Positions 1 to 5,570 of a DNA stretch of 7,774 bases are shown piece by piece (positions within the stretch are counted from its first letter, which is position 1; each line of letters starts with the position of its first letter). Position numbers and translations under genes: made by a program. Source of the DNA: an uncultured Flavonifractor sp. (GTDB taxonomy: Bacteria > Bacillota > Clostridia > Oscillospirales > Oscillospiraceae); assembly GCA_910585415.1 (NCBI GenBank), contig CAJUDT010000071.1, forward strand, positions 1 to 7,774, in the 5' to 3' direction. The notes under the pieces are model-generated. The model made no database searches. It saw only the letters and a program-made list of their open reading frames with translations, and was not told the DNA's origin.

Positions 1-275
1 GCCGAAGTGTTGAGGGCGGAGGCTTAAACGGCGGGTAACAGCCAAAGGGCTTGCAGGCCCCGTAATCTCCACCGCCGCCCCCCGACCCCGGGTCCGGGCC
101 CGCAGGCCCGGCGATCTTTGCCTACTTTCCATCGCTGGAAAGTAGGCCGCCGGAGGCGGGACCAGCAAACGACCCGTAGGGAGTAACGAGGAAGAGGCAG
201 AAAGAAAACAGCCCCCCACAAGCCCACCAGCTCCAAACAACGACAAAGCCAAAAACCGAAAAGGATGAAGATATT
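1..275. other. Intergenic region with no supported gene
   Basis: No reading frame here looks like a real protein. The first half is GC-rich and contains the composite hairpin element listed separately. The last 60 bases or so before the threonine aldolase start are strikingly A-rich and C-rich with few G and T, as in an unstructured 5' leader. I see no convincing -35/-10 pair for the downstream gene, so its promoter may be weak, unusual or further upstream. Confidence 0.6.
94..159. repeat. Composite triple-hairpin element, REP-like
   Basis: Three perfect inverted repeats follow one another. CCGGGCC/GGCCCGG has a CGCA loop (94-111). CCTACTTTCCA/TGGAAAGTAGG has a TCGC loop and an 11-bp stem (121-146). 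CCGCC/GGCGG has a GGA loop (147-159). The second and third abut directly. There is no T-run after any stem, so they are not ordinary intrinsic terminators. Compact, perfect, adjoining palindromes in an intergenic gap are typical of dispersed REP/BIME-like elements, and gut Oscillospiraceae genomes are rich in such intergenic palindromes. That assignment is inference, because repeat copies elsewhere cannot be seen from this window. The element may extend to about position 225. Confidence 0.5.
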
Positions 276-1304
276 ATGTTAATGTTCCGAAACGATTACT
301 CCTACGGAGCCCACCCCAAAGTCCTGGAAGCCCTCTGCAAGACCAATTTAGAGGGCAACACCGGCTACGGCGACGACGCCTATACGGAAAGAGCAAAATC
401 CCTCATCCGTGAATTGTGCGCCTGCCCGGAGGCCATGGTGGAGTTTTTAATCGGCGGCACCCAAACCAACGTCACCGCCTGCGCCTTTCTCCTAAAACCC
501 TGGGAGGCAGTAATCTCCCCCGTCACCGGCCACCTCAACGGCCACGAGGTCGGCGCTTTTGAGGCCACCGGTCACAAAATCCTCCCCGTGGAGGTAGGCA
601 GCGACGGCAAACTCTTCCCTGAAATGCTCCCTCCCCTGCTGGAGCACCACAAGGACCCCCACCTCACCAAGCCCGCCCTGGTCTACATCTCCAACGCCAC
701 CGAAAACGGCACCGTCTACACCAAGGCCGAGCTCACCGCCCTCTACAATTTCTGCCGCGCCAACGACCTGCTCTTATTCGTGGACGGAGCCCGGCTGGGA
801 GCCGCCCTCACCAGCAGCGAAAATGACCTGACCCTGTCCGAGTTCGCCCACCTCACCGACGCCTTTTACCTGGGCGGCACCAAAAACGGCGCCCTCTTCG
901 GTGAGGCCCTGGTCATTACCCGCCCCGAGCTGACCCGCGATTTCTTCCGCATGAAGAAGCGCATGGGGGCCGTCATGGAAAAGGGCTGGCTTCAGGGCGC
1001 GCAATTCCTGGCCCTGCTGGAGGACGGCCTCTATTTCGACATGGCCCGCCACGCCAACCAGCTGGCCGCCCGCCTTCAGGAGGGCATCAAGGCCCTGGGC
1101 CTCCCCCTGATGGCCGAGTCCTCCACCAACCAGATTTTCCCCATTGTAGAAAACGGCCTGCGGCCCAAGCTGGAGCAGGTATGCGCCTTCGAGGACTGGT
1201 GTCCCCACGACGGCACCCACACCGTCATCCGCTTCGTCACCTGCTTCCACACCACACAGGAGGATGTGGACAACCTCCTGTCCGAGCTGAAGAAGCTGCT
1301 CTGA
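276..1304 (+). CDS. Threonine aldolase-family PLP enzyme (beta-eliminating lyase superfamily)
   Basis: Fold-type I PLP enzyme of the low-specificity L-threonine aldolase group, expected to cleave L-threonine or allo-threonine to glycine and acetaldehyde in the cytosol. The 342-residue length fits the family. The N-terminus (FRNDYSYGAHP, residues 4-14) matches the 'NDYSxGAHP' opening of Firmicute members. GGTQTN (60-65) is the phosphate-binding region. His86, five residues before Glu91, lines up with the His that stacks on the cofactor ring. VDGAR (169-173) supplies the Asp that pairs with the pyridine nitrogen and a conserved Arg. Lys203 in GGTKNG is the Schiff-base lysine. The start at 276 is chosen because AAGGA (261-265) lies 10 nt upstream; Met3 at 282 is the alternative. 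It is followed by about 145 bases before the terminator at 1453-1499 and has no clear terminator of its own. Exact substrate (threonine, allo-threonine, phenylserine) is not decidable from sequence. Confidence 0.93.
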   Translation: MLMFRNDYSYGAHPKVLEALCKTNLEGNTGYGDDAYTERAKSLIRELCACPEAMVEFLIGGTQTNVTACAFLLKPWEAVISPVTGHLNGHEVGAFEATGHKILPVEVGSDGKLFPEMLPPLLEHHKDPHLTKPALVYISNATENGTVYTKAELTALYNFCRANDLLLFVDGARLGAALTSSENDLTLSEFAHLTDAFYLGGTKNGALFGEALVITRPELTRDFFRMKKRMGAVMEKGWLQGAQFLALLEDGLYFDMARHANQLAARLQEGIKALGLPLMAESSTNQIFPIVENGLRPKLEQVCAFEDWCPHDGTHTVIRFVTCFHTTQEDVDNLLSELKKLL

Positions 1305-1322
1305 GCGCCGCCATTCGGCCCC

Positions 1323-1399
1323 TGTCAGAATTTCTTCAAAAATCTTTCACGTTCCGTTCACAGCCCGTTCACCATTTCCGCCGGGAGATGGAGTATCAT
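1323..1399 (+). promoter_or_regulatory. Pho-box-like direct repeat array with -10 element
   Basis: Hexamers recur with an exact 11-bp period: TGTCAG (1323), CTTCAA (1334), TTTCAC (1345), GTTCAC (1356) and GTTCAC (1367). The last three are close to identical and the first two are degenerate. An 11-bp direct repeat of this kind is the binding pattern of OmpR/PhoB-family response regulators such as PhoP/PhoB, whose repeats are TTAACA-like in Bacillus and CTGTCAT-like in E. coli. A TATCAT -10 (1394-1399) follows the last repeat by 21 bp, with no good -35 other than the repeats themselves, as expected for an activator-dependent promoter. Transcription would start near 1406. The regulator's identity is inferred. 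Confidence 0.55.
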
Positions 1400-1405
1400 C
1401 TTTCT

Positions 1406-1499
1406 TGTCAGGATGAAGCGACATAAACCTACTCCTCTCTCTTTTCTCTCTCAAAAGAACCGGGGTCTGCCTCCAACGGGCAGGCCCCGGTTCTTTTTT
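1406..1499 (+). ncRNA. Candidate small RNA, Pho-box-driven, CU-rich seed
   Basis: The predicted start behind the TATCAT box and the terminator at 1453-1499 delimit a transcript of about 95 nt with no credible protein. Its 5' half is unstructured and ends in a long CU-rich tract (1428-1452) that includes ACTCCTCTC, complementary to purine-rich Shine-Dalgarno sequences. The 3' half is a strong hairpin with a U-run. An exposed C/U-rich seed plus terminator is the usual form of trans-acting small RNAs in Firmicutes. The only reading frame (ATG at 1413) runs through the terminator, has no spaced ribosome binding site and matches nothing I know. It could also be a vestigial promoter whose gene was lost. 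Confidence 0.4.
1453..1499. terminator. Strong, probably bidirectional intrinsic terminator
   Basis: The arm at 1453-1471 (AAAAGAACCGGGGTCTGCC) pairs with 1479-1497 (GGCAGG then CCCCGGTTCTTTT) with a single G-T wobble across 19 pairs and a short loop. The + strand continues as a T-rich tail to 1499, so it ends transcripts from the left (small RNA candidate, possibly threonine aldolase). On the minus strand the stem begins immediately after the pseudouridine synthase stop codon, and the A-tract at 1453-1456 reads as T's, so it can also end that gene. Confidence 0.9.
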
Positions 1500-2399
1500 C
1501 TACAGCAGCCGCGCCATATCCTCCGGCAGAGGGAGCGACCATGCCATATCCTCCCCGGTGACCGGGTGGCGCAGGGCCAGACGGGCGGAGTGCAGGGCGG
1601 GCCGGGGAATCAACTCCGGGTCCTCCACCCCGTAGAGAAAGTCCCCCGTCAGCGGACAGCCCAGGTGGGCCATATGCACCCGAATCTGATGGGTGCGTCC
1701 GGTGTCCAGCTCCAGCTCCACCAGAGCGCGGCCTGAGCCGGTCCCCAGGACCCGGTAATGGGTCCGGGCCCGCTGCCCTGCCGGGTCCACCCGGCGCTCC
1801 ATCAGCGAACCGGGCGCCGGTCCAATGGGGGCGTCTATCACACCGGCGGCGGGCTCCGGCGCCCCCTGGCACACGGCCAGGTACCACCGGCGGAACTGGG
1901 GCGTATGCAGCTGGCCCTTGAGCCCCTCCTGTGCGTGGGGGTGCTTGGCCACCACCAGCAGGCCGGAGGTCCCTCGGTCCAGCCGGTGGACCGGGTGGAA
2001 ATCCGCCAGAATCCCCTTGGTTTTGTAATAATAGGCGATAAAATTCCCCAACGTATCGGAATAATGGCCCGGTCCCGGGTGGCAGGGCACGCCGGGGGCC
2101 TTGTTGACGACCAGCAAATCCTGGTCCTCGTACACAATATCCAGCGGGCCGGGGACGGGGACCATGCCGCTGCGGAGGCTCCCATCGGCCACCCGGACGG
2201 AGAGGACCTGTCCTTCCGCCGCCCGTCGGTTGGTATGCACCCGCACTCCGTCCAGTAAAATGCCGTCCTCCAGCCATTTGACCCGCCGGATAACCGTACC
2301 GGACAGGCCCAGACTCCGGCGGAGCAGAGTATCGACCGTTTCCCCCGCCTGTCCGGCCGAGACGGTGAGGCTCAGACGGCGGGGCGGCTGCTGTTCCAC
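1500..2399 (-). CDS. RluA-family 23S rRNA/tRNA pseudouridine synthase
   Basis: Isomerises uridine to pseudouridine in structured RNA. The N-terminal part (about residues 15-70) is an S4-like RNA-binding domain. The catalytic domain follows, with HRLDRGTSGLLVVAK (138-152), where Asp141 is the catalytic nucleophile, and RTHQIRVH (235-242), both hallmarks of the RluA/RluC/RluD group. Length 299 aa is normal. The open frame extends up to 2552, but that extension (rich in Lys, Trp and Phe) is not family-like and overlaps the promoter region. A GTG at 2397-2399 is preceded by GGAAAGGGGG (2416-2407 on the minus strand) at 7-nt spacing, so I take the GTG as the start. It is transcribed alone from a promoter at 2494-2522 and ends in the terminator hairpin that directly adjoins its stop. 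Which uridine it modifies cannot be told; Firmicutes carry several paralogues. Confidence 0.93.
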   Translation of the reverse strand: MEQQPPRRLSLTVSAGQAGETVDTLLRRSLGLSGTVIRRVKWLEDGILLDGVRVHTNRRAAEGQVLSVRVADGSLRSGMVPVPGPLDIVYEDQDLLVVNKAPGVPCHPGPGHYSDTLGNFIAYYYKTKGILADFHPVHRLDRGTSGLLVVAKHPHAQEGLKGQLHTPQFRRWYLAVCQGAPEPAAGVIDAPIGPAPGSLMERRVDPAGQRARTHYRVLGTGSGRALVELELDTGRTHQIRVHMAHLGCPLTGDFLYGVEDPELIPRPALHSARLALRHPVTGEDMAWSLPLPEDMARLL

Positions 2400-2423
2400 A
2401 GGGAAGCCCCCTTTCCAGTGAAC

Positions 2424-2470
2424 ACAATTTGTATTGCAGAGCGGAAATATTCCAAATTGTTTCCAATTTG
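2424..2470 (-). promoter_or_regulatory. Leader of the pseudouridine synthase mRNA with competing stems
   Basis: Within the predicted 5' leader a 7-base motif occurs three times in alternating orientation: CAATTTG at 2425-2431, CAAATTG at 2453-2459 and CAATTTG at 2464-2470. Read as minus-strand RNA, the upstream pair forms CAAATTG-GAAA-CAATTTG, a 7-bp stem closed by a GNRA tetraloop. The middle copy can instead pair with the copy nearest the start codon as an 8-bp stem, placed 8 nt before the ribosome binding site. The two pairings exclude each other. The stems are A-U rich and weak, so a role is only a possibility; as DNA the same repeats could be an operator. Confidence 0.3.
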
Positions 2471-2493
2471 CCCGCCAAATTTTTCGTAAGAAC

Positions 2494-2522
2494 AGTATAA
2501 CAAGTTTCCTGCCACTTTTCAA
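2494..2522 (-). promoter_or_regulatory. Sigma-A-type promoter for the pseudouridine synthase gene
   Basis: On the minus strand, -35 TTGAAA (2522-2517) and -10 TATACT (2499-2494) are separated by exactly 17 bp. Transcription would start near 2487, leaving a leader of about 88 nt before the GTG start. The -35 lies on the same bases as the -35 of the opposing hemW promoter. Confidence 0.7.
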
Positions 2523-2544
2523 ACGTGGAAATTTGTAGTATAAT
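2516..2544 (+). promoter_or_regulatory. Sigma-A-type promoter for the hemW operon
   Basis: A perfect -10 TATAAT lies at 2539-2544. With 17-bp spacing the -35 is TTTTCA (2516-2521), a 4-of-6 match to TTGACA. Transcription would start near 2551, about 39 nt before the hemW ATG. The -35 overlaps that of the divergent minus-strand promoter, so polymerase could probably occupy only one of the two at a time. Confidence 0.7.
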
Positions 2545-2589
2545 AGCGCCACACAGCTTTTTAACGTATTGGAAGCGAGGTGTCCGCTT

Positions 2590-3792
2590 ATGGCGGAAAA
2601 ACTGGGGCTTTATATCCACATTCCTTTCTGCCGCAGCAAATGCGATTACTGCGACTTCTACTCCCTGTCCGGCCGGGAGACCCGGATGGACGACTATCAA
2701 AAAGCGCTGCTGGTCCACATGGGGGAGACGGCCCCCCAGGCCCGGAGCTATTCGGTGGACACCGTCTATTTCGGCGGCGGCACGCCCAGCTTTTACGGAG
2801 AAAAGCGCCTGCGGGCGCTGCTCAAGAGCATCGGGAAGCGCTTTGAGCTGGCCAAGGACGCGGAGATTACCGTGGAGTGCAACCCGGACAGTGTGGACAA
2901 GCAGATGCTCACCCAGCTCCGCCGCGCGGGCTTCAACCGCATTTCTCTGGGGGTACAATCGGCCTGCGACCGGGAGCTGGCCCAGCTCCACCGGCCCCAC
3001 ACCTTCGCCCAGGCCCAGGAGGCCGCCGCCGCCGCGCGGGCGGCCAAGTTCAAAAATCTGAGCCTGGATTTAATCTACGGTCTCCCCGGCCAGGATATGG
3101 CCGGCTGGCAGGACACTGTGGAACAGGCCCTTGCGCTGGAGCCGGAGCATTTGAGCTGCTACGGCCTCAAGGTGGAGCCCGGCACCCCCCTGGACGACCG
3201 GGTGGTTCGGGGGGAGCGCCTCCCCGGTGACGACGCTCAGGCGGACATGTACCTGTGGATGGTGGACCGTCTGGCCCAGGCGGGGTATCTGCAATATGAG
3301 ATTTCCAACTTCGCCCGGCCGGGGTTCCAGTCCCGGCACAATCTGAAATACTGGATGGGACGGCCCTACATCGGCTTCGGACCTGGGGCCCACTCGGATT
3401 TCGGCGGGCGGCGGTACTCCTTTGTACGGGATTTGGAGGACTACATCTCCGGCATTCTGGAGGGGGGCCGGGTCATTGACCAATCGGAGCTCATTCCCCA
3501 GCGGGAGCGGGGGGGAGAATACCTCATGCTCCGCCTGCGCACCACCCGGGGTGTGGAGGAATGGGAATACCGCCGGGAATATTTTATGAATTTCGACTCC
3601 ATCGAGCAGAAGCTGGAGGAATATGAGCGCCAGGGCTGGGCGGAGCGCCACGACCGCCGGTGGAATCTGACCCCCAAGGGATTTCTGGTGTCCAACCAGC
3701 TCATTTGCGATTTGCTGGGCCTCCAGGAGGAGGACTGCCTGCAAAAGCCCCCGCCCCGCCTGAAGCAGGGCCGGGAGGACGGGGCGGAATAA
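2590..3792 (+). CDS. hemW: HemW-like radical SAM protein (heme chaperone)
   Basis: Radical SAM protein, 400 aa. YIHIPFC opens the protein and the cluster motif is C14-x3-C18-x2-C21 followed by Asp-Phe. A CDF after the third Cys, rather than the fourth Cys of the CX3CX2CXC motif in true HemN, marks the HemW type. GGGTP (62-66) is the SAM-binding motif. HNLKYW (250-255) matches the HNxxYW motif linked to heme binding in HemW. A winged-helix-like HemN C-terminal domain ends near LICDLLGL. HemW proteins bind heme and deliver it to cytochromes; they are often misannotated as coproporphyrinogen III oxidase. The ATG at 2590 is chosen because GAGGTG (2577-2582) sits 7 nt upstream; the frame is open back to a TTG at 2569 without a better site. 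In many Firmicutes hemW sits beside lepA or hrcA-grpE-dnaK; here it heads an operon with an FGE-like gene instead. Confidence 0.92.
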   Translation: MAEKLGLYIHIPFCRSKCDYCDFYSLSGRETRMDDYQKALLVHMGETAPQARSYSVDTVYFGGGTPSFYGEKRLRALLKSIGKRFELAKDAEITVECNPDSVDKQMLTQLRRAGFNRISLGVQSACDRELAQLHRPHTFAQAQEAAAAARAAKFKNLSLDLIYGLPGQDMAGWQDTVEQALALEPEHLSCYGLKVEPGTPLDDRVVRGERLPGDDAQADMYLWMVDRLAQAGYLQYEISNFARPGFQSRHNLKYWMGRPYIGFGPGAHSDFGGRRYSFVRDLEDYISGILEGGRVIDQSELIPQRERGGEYLMLRLRTTRGVEEWEYRREYFMNFDSIEQKLEEYERQGWAERHDRRWNLTPKGFLVSNQLICDLLGLQEEDCLQKPPPRLKQGREDGAE

Positions 3793-3837
3793 CGCCCCTC
3801 TGCGGCGGCGGATTGTGTGCGTAAGGAGGAATGTACC

Positions 3838-4794
3838 ATGTCGGAGGCATTGGACCGGATTCGTTCCCGCATTGAGGCCCTGGGAATGGGGTTTCAATTG
3901 ATAAAACCCATCCAGACAAAGGGAAACGGGGTGGAGCGGGAGACGTGGCTTTTGGACTATGAGGGCGCTCAATTCGTGTTTGTACCCGGTCAAAAGCAGG
4001 TCACCCTGGGGTGGGATACGGGTACATGTCCTCTGGGCCCTGGCGTGCTGGAGGGCCTGCGGAAGGAATTTTCCCTGGGCCACGACTATTATTATATGGA
4101 CATGATGGAGGACCTCAAGGGCGAATATCAGGAGCAGATTGCAGAAGCGGAACAGGACGGCGGCTCCCCCGCCGCAGACCGGCTCCGCGCCGCGCTGGCG
4201 GAGGAATTGGAGGCCCTGGAGGACGAAGCGCGGGAACGGGGGCTCGACAGCTGGGACCATCATATGGACCTATGGAACAGGCGCCTCTCCCAGTGCCTAT
4301 CGCCGCTCCGTACCGCCGACATCGGGGACATGCTCGTGGAGGCAGACAGCCGTTCTTTGGATGAGGACGCGCCCTCCCTGGATGAGGCCGTCCGCTCCCT
4401 GAAGAAGGGCCCCTTTACACTGGCCACCGAGGATGAGTGGGAATACCTCTGCAACGGCGGCGCACGCACCTTGTTCCGGTGGGGCGACACCCTGGAGGGC
4501 GTTCTGTCCGAAATCTATGCCGTGGGCGCCGTTGGTCAGGATGAAAACCCGGAAAGCATTTTGGAGCGGCCAAACGCATTGGGTTTGTTCATCGCCTACG
4601 ATTCCTATCAAAATGAGATCATCGACAACACTGCGTATACCAAAGGGGGCGACGGCGGGTGCTCCCTCTGCGGCGGGGATGGGGCCATTTTCGTCCTGCC
4701 CTGCTATACGGCCTTTTACCGCCACCCGGCGGGCAGTCACTGCGGCATATCCAGTCAATACCACTGCTACCGGCGCATTCTTCGGCTTCCGTAA
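3838..4794 (+). CDS. Protein with divergent FGE/SUMF1-like C-terminal domain
   Basis: Soluble 318-aa protein without signal peptide. Residues 185-318 follow the formylglycine-generating-enzyme/sulfatase-modifying-factor fold: SLDEAVRSL, ATEDEWEY (196-203, compare LPTEAEWEY), RWGD (214-217), PNALGL, then KGG before the cysteine region and an RRILRLP end like the family's GFRL. FVFVPG-x-LGWD near residues 45-55 resembles the family's first strand, but an acidic helical stretch of roughly 100 residues replaces the usual middle. The GNVWEW signature is lost (YDSYQNEII instead). Cysteines are C275, C278, C289, C302 and C310. C275 sits six residues after the Lys of KGG, where catalytic FGEs have the first active-site Cys, but the partner is 3 residues on rather than 5. 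Function is therefore unknown: it may be a modifying enzyme, a binding module or inactive. The start is fixed by AAGGAGGA (3823-3830). It lies 45 nt behind hemW in the same operon. Confidence 0.75.
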   Translation: MSEALDRIRSRIEALGMGFQLIKPIQTKGNGVERETWLLDYEGAQFVFVPGQKQVTLGWDTGTCPLGPGVLEGLRKEFSLGHDYYYMDMMEDLKGEYQEQIAEAEQDGGSPAADRLRAALAEELEALEDEARERGLDSWDHHMDLWNRRLSQCLSPLRTADIGDMLVEADSRSLDEDAPSLDEAVRSLKKGPFTLATEDEWEYLCNGGARTLFRWGDTLEGVLSEIYAVGAVGQDENPESILERPNALGLFIAYDSYQNEIIDNTAYTKGGDGGCSLCGGDGAIFVLPCYTAFYRHPAGSHCGISSQYHCYRRILRLP

Positions 4795-4857
4795 CCAATA
4801 CCGCCCGGCCCGCCGGGCTTGGGAGGCAAATCGAAATTCTTTCAGGAGTGAGTCACT

Positions 4858-5421
4858 ATGAGCAAACAGCCCCGTTTTCCCTTTGACCTGACGGGCTACG
4901 CCTGCTTTTCCCTCATCAACTGCCCGGCAGAGCAGGCCATTCAGCTGTTGAAGGAGTACCCCGGCCTCTGTGCTCCGGAGAACCGGGTTTCCTTTTCCTT
5001 TCAAGTCGCCGCCCTGCCGGAGCATCCGGCCTGGACCCTTGTGCGCTGGCCCCAGCCGGGGAGATTTTACGATTTGATGAATCTGACCCTGTGGCTGATG
5101 GGATACCGCGCCGGATTGGGCGGGGAGAATCCCATTTTTGCCGCCCTTCCGCCCGCAGAACGGGCGGCGGAGGGCCCCCTTCTGGCCCGGCCGGACTATG
5201 ACAACCAGTTCGGAGACTCCATGCTGGGCTACTGGCAGGATTGGAGCTTTGCGTACACCATCCCGGGAGAATCCCTCCGCTGGATTGGGGAAGACGTGTT
5301 CCCCCAGGAGTATTTTTTCAATGGCCGCGGCTATTCCTCCACCGGTGTACAGCTGGATTGGCTGAAGGACCTGGAGCGTATTCCCGCTTGGGTGGAGTGC
5401 GAAATTCCAATGGAGCAATAA
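4858..5421 (+). CDS. Hypothetical protein, unknown family
   Basis: I do not recognise this 187-aa protein. It has no signal peptide or clear membrane span, though NLTLWLMGY (about 76-84) is hydrophobic. It is rich in aromatic residues (WQDW, YFFNGRGY, several Phe/Trp) and Pro, with Cys at 16, 22, 38 and 182, and looks like one globular domain. The start is well supported: AGGAGTGAG (4844-4852) lies just upstream of the ATG, and codon use resembles its neighbours, so it is very likely a real gene. It follows the FGE-like gene by 63 nt, a gap with a small GCCCGG/CCGGGC inverted repeat (4803-4818) but no T-run, and is the last gene before a terminator, so it is probably co-transcribed with hemW and the FGE-like gene. 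A functional link to the FGE-like protein is plausible but unproven. Confidence 0.75.
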   Translation: MSKQPRFPFDLTGYACFSLINCPAEQAIQLLKEYPGLCAPENRVSFSFQVAALPEHPAWTLVRWPQPGRFYDLMNLTLWLMGYRAGLGGENPIFAALPPAERAAEGPLLARPDYDNQFGDSMLGYWQDWSFAYTIPGESLRWIGEDVFPQEYFFNGRGYSSTGVQLDWLKDLERIPAWVECEIPMEQ

Positions 5422-5444
5422 GGCGTTTGCGCGCTGTTCTGAAC

Positions 5445-5487
5445 GGGGAGCTGCCCTCAAGGGGGTAGCTCCCCTTAAAAATTTTTC
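5445..5487 (+). terminator. Intrinsic terminator of the hemW operon
   Basis: GGGGAGCTGCCC (5445-5456) pairs with GGGTAGCTCCCC (5463-5474) through 12 pairs including one G-T wobble, with a 6-nt loop. It is followed by TTAAAAATTTTT. It begins 23 nt after the stop codon of the hypothetical gene and separates this operon from the ABC transporter promoter. Confidence 0.85.
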
Positions 5488-5496
5488 ATTTTCCTC

Positions 5497-5525
5497 TTTA
5501 CAATATCGCTTTAGTGTGGTAATAT
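5497..5525 (+). promoter_or_regulatory. Sigma-A-type promoter of the ABC importer operon
   Basis: The -35 TTTACA (5497-5502) and -10 TAATAT (5520-5525) are 17 bp apart. TGG directly before the -10 forms an extended -10 (TGn). Transcription would start near 5532, giving a 5' leader of about 39 nt before the binding-protein ATG. Confidence 0.8.
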
Positions 5526-5526
5526 A

Positions 5527-5540
5527 CGAAAGCGCTAACG
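5527..5540 (+). promoter_or_regulatory. cre-like (CcpA/LacI-family) operator over the start site
   Basis: CGAAAGCGCTAACG matches 12 of 14 positions of the catabolite-response consensus TGWAANCGNTNWCA; both mismatches are at the outermost bases. The centre AGCGCT is a palindrome with the central CG typical of LacI-family operators. It spans the predicted transcription start right behind the -10, a position where binding would repress. CcpA or another LacI-family regulator is the inferred ligand. Confidence 0.45.
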
Positions 5541-5570
5541 CATTACTTTACCGCATGGAGGAACGATGCT

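Noticed and set aside
1..27. Possible last nine codons of an upstream plus-strand gene (AEVLRAEA then TAA)
   Set aside because: Too short to distinguish from chance; other frames also stop within the first 40 bases.
24..236. 70-aa minus-strand open frame over the hairpin element
   Set aside because: Arg/Trp-rich, encoded mostly by the palindromic element and with no ribosome binding site; typical of spurious frames in intergenic repeats.
1413..1736. 107-aa plus-strand frame beginning in the small RNA candidate
   Set aside because: It runs through a strong terminator and then antisense to the pseudouridine synthase, and lacks a properly spaced ribosome binding site.
2400..2552. N-terminal extension of the pseudouridine synthase to an upstream ATG at 2552
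   Set aside because: It would place coding sequence upstream of and across the gene's own promoter and is not family-like; the GTG at 2399 has a strong ribosome binding site at good spacing.
2569..2589. TTG start for hemW seven codons upstream
   Set aside because: The strong site GAGGTG at 2577-2582 would lie inside the coding region and points to the ATG at 2590; the family begins close to the YIHIPFC motif.
1429..3000. 523-aa minus-strand frame
   Set aside because: Overlaps both the pseudouridine synthase in another frame and hemW on the opposite strand; low-complexity Gly/Pro/Arg content typical of GC-rich shadow frames.
3070..4263. 397-aa minus-strand frame across hemW and the FGE-like gene
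   Set aside because: Antisense shadow of two genes with clear motifs and ribosome binding sites; no recognisable domains.
4803..4818. GCCCGG/CCGGGC inverted repeat as a terminator between the FGE-like and hypothetical genes
   Set aside because: Only a 6-bp stem with no following T-run, and the next gene has no promoter of its own that I can see.
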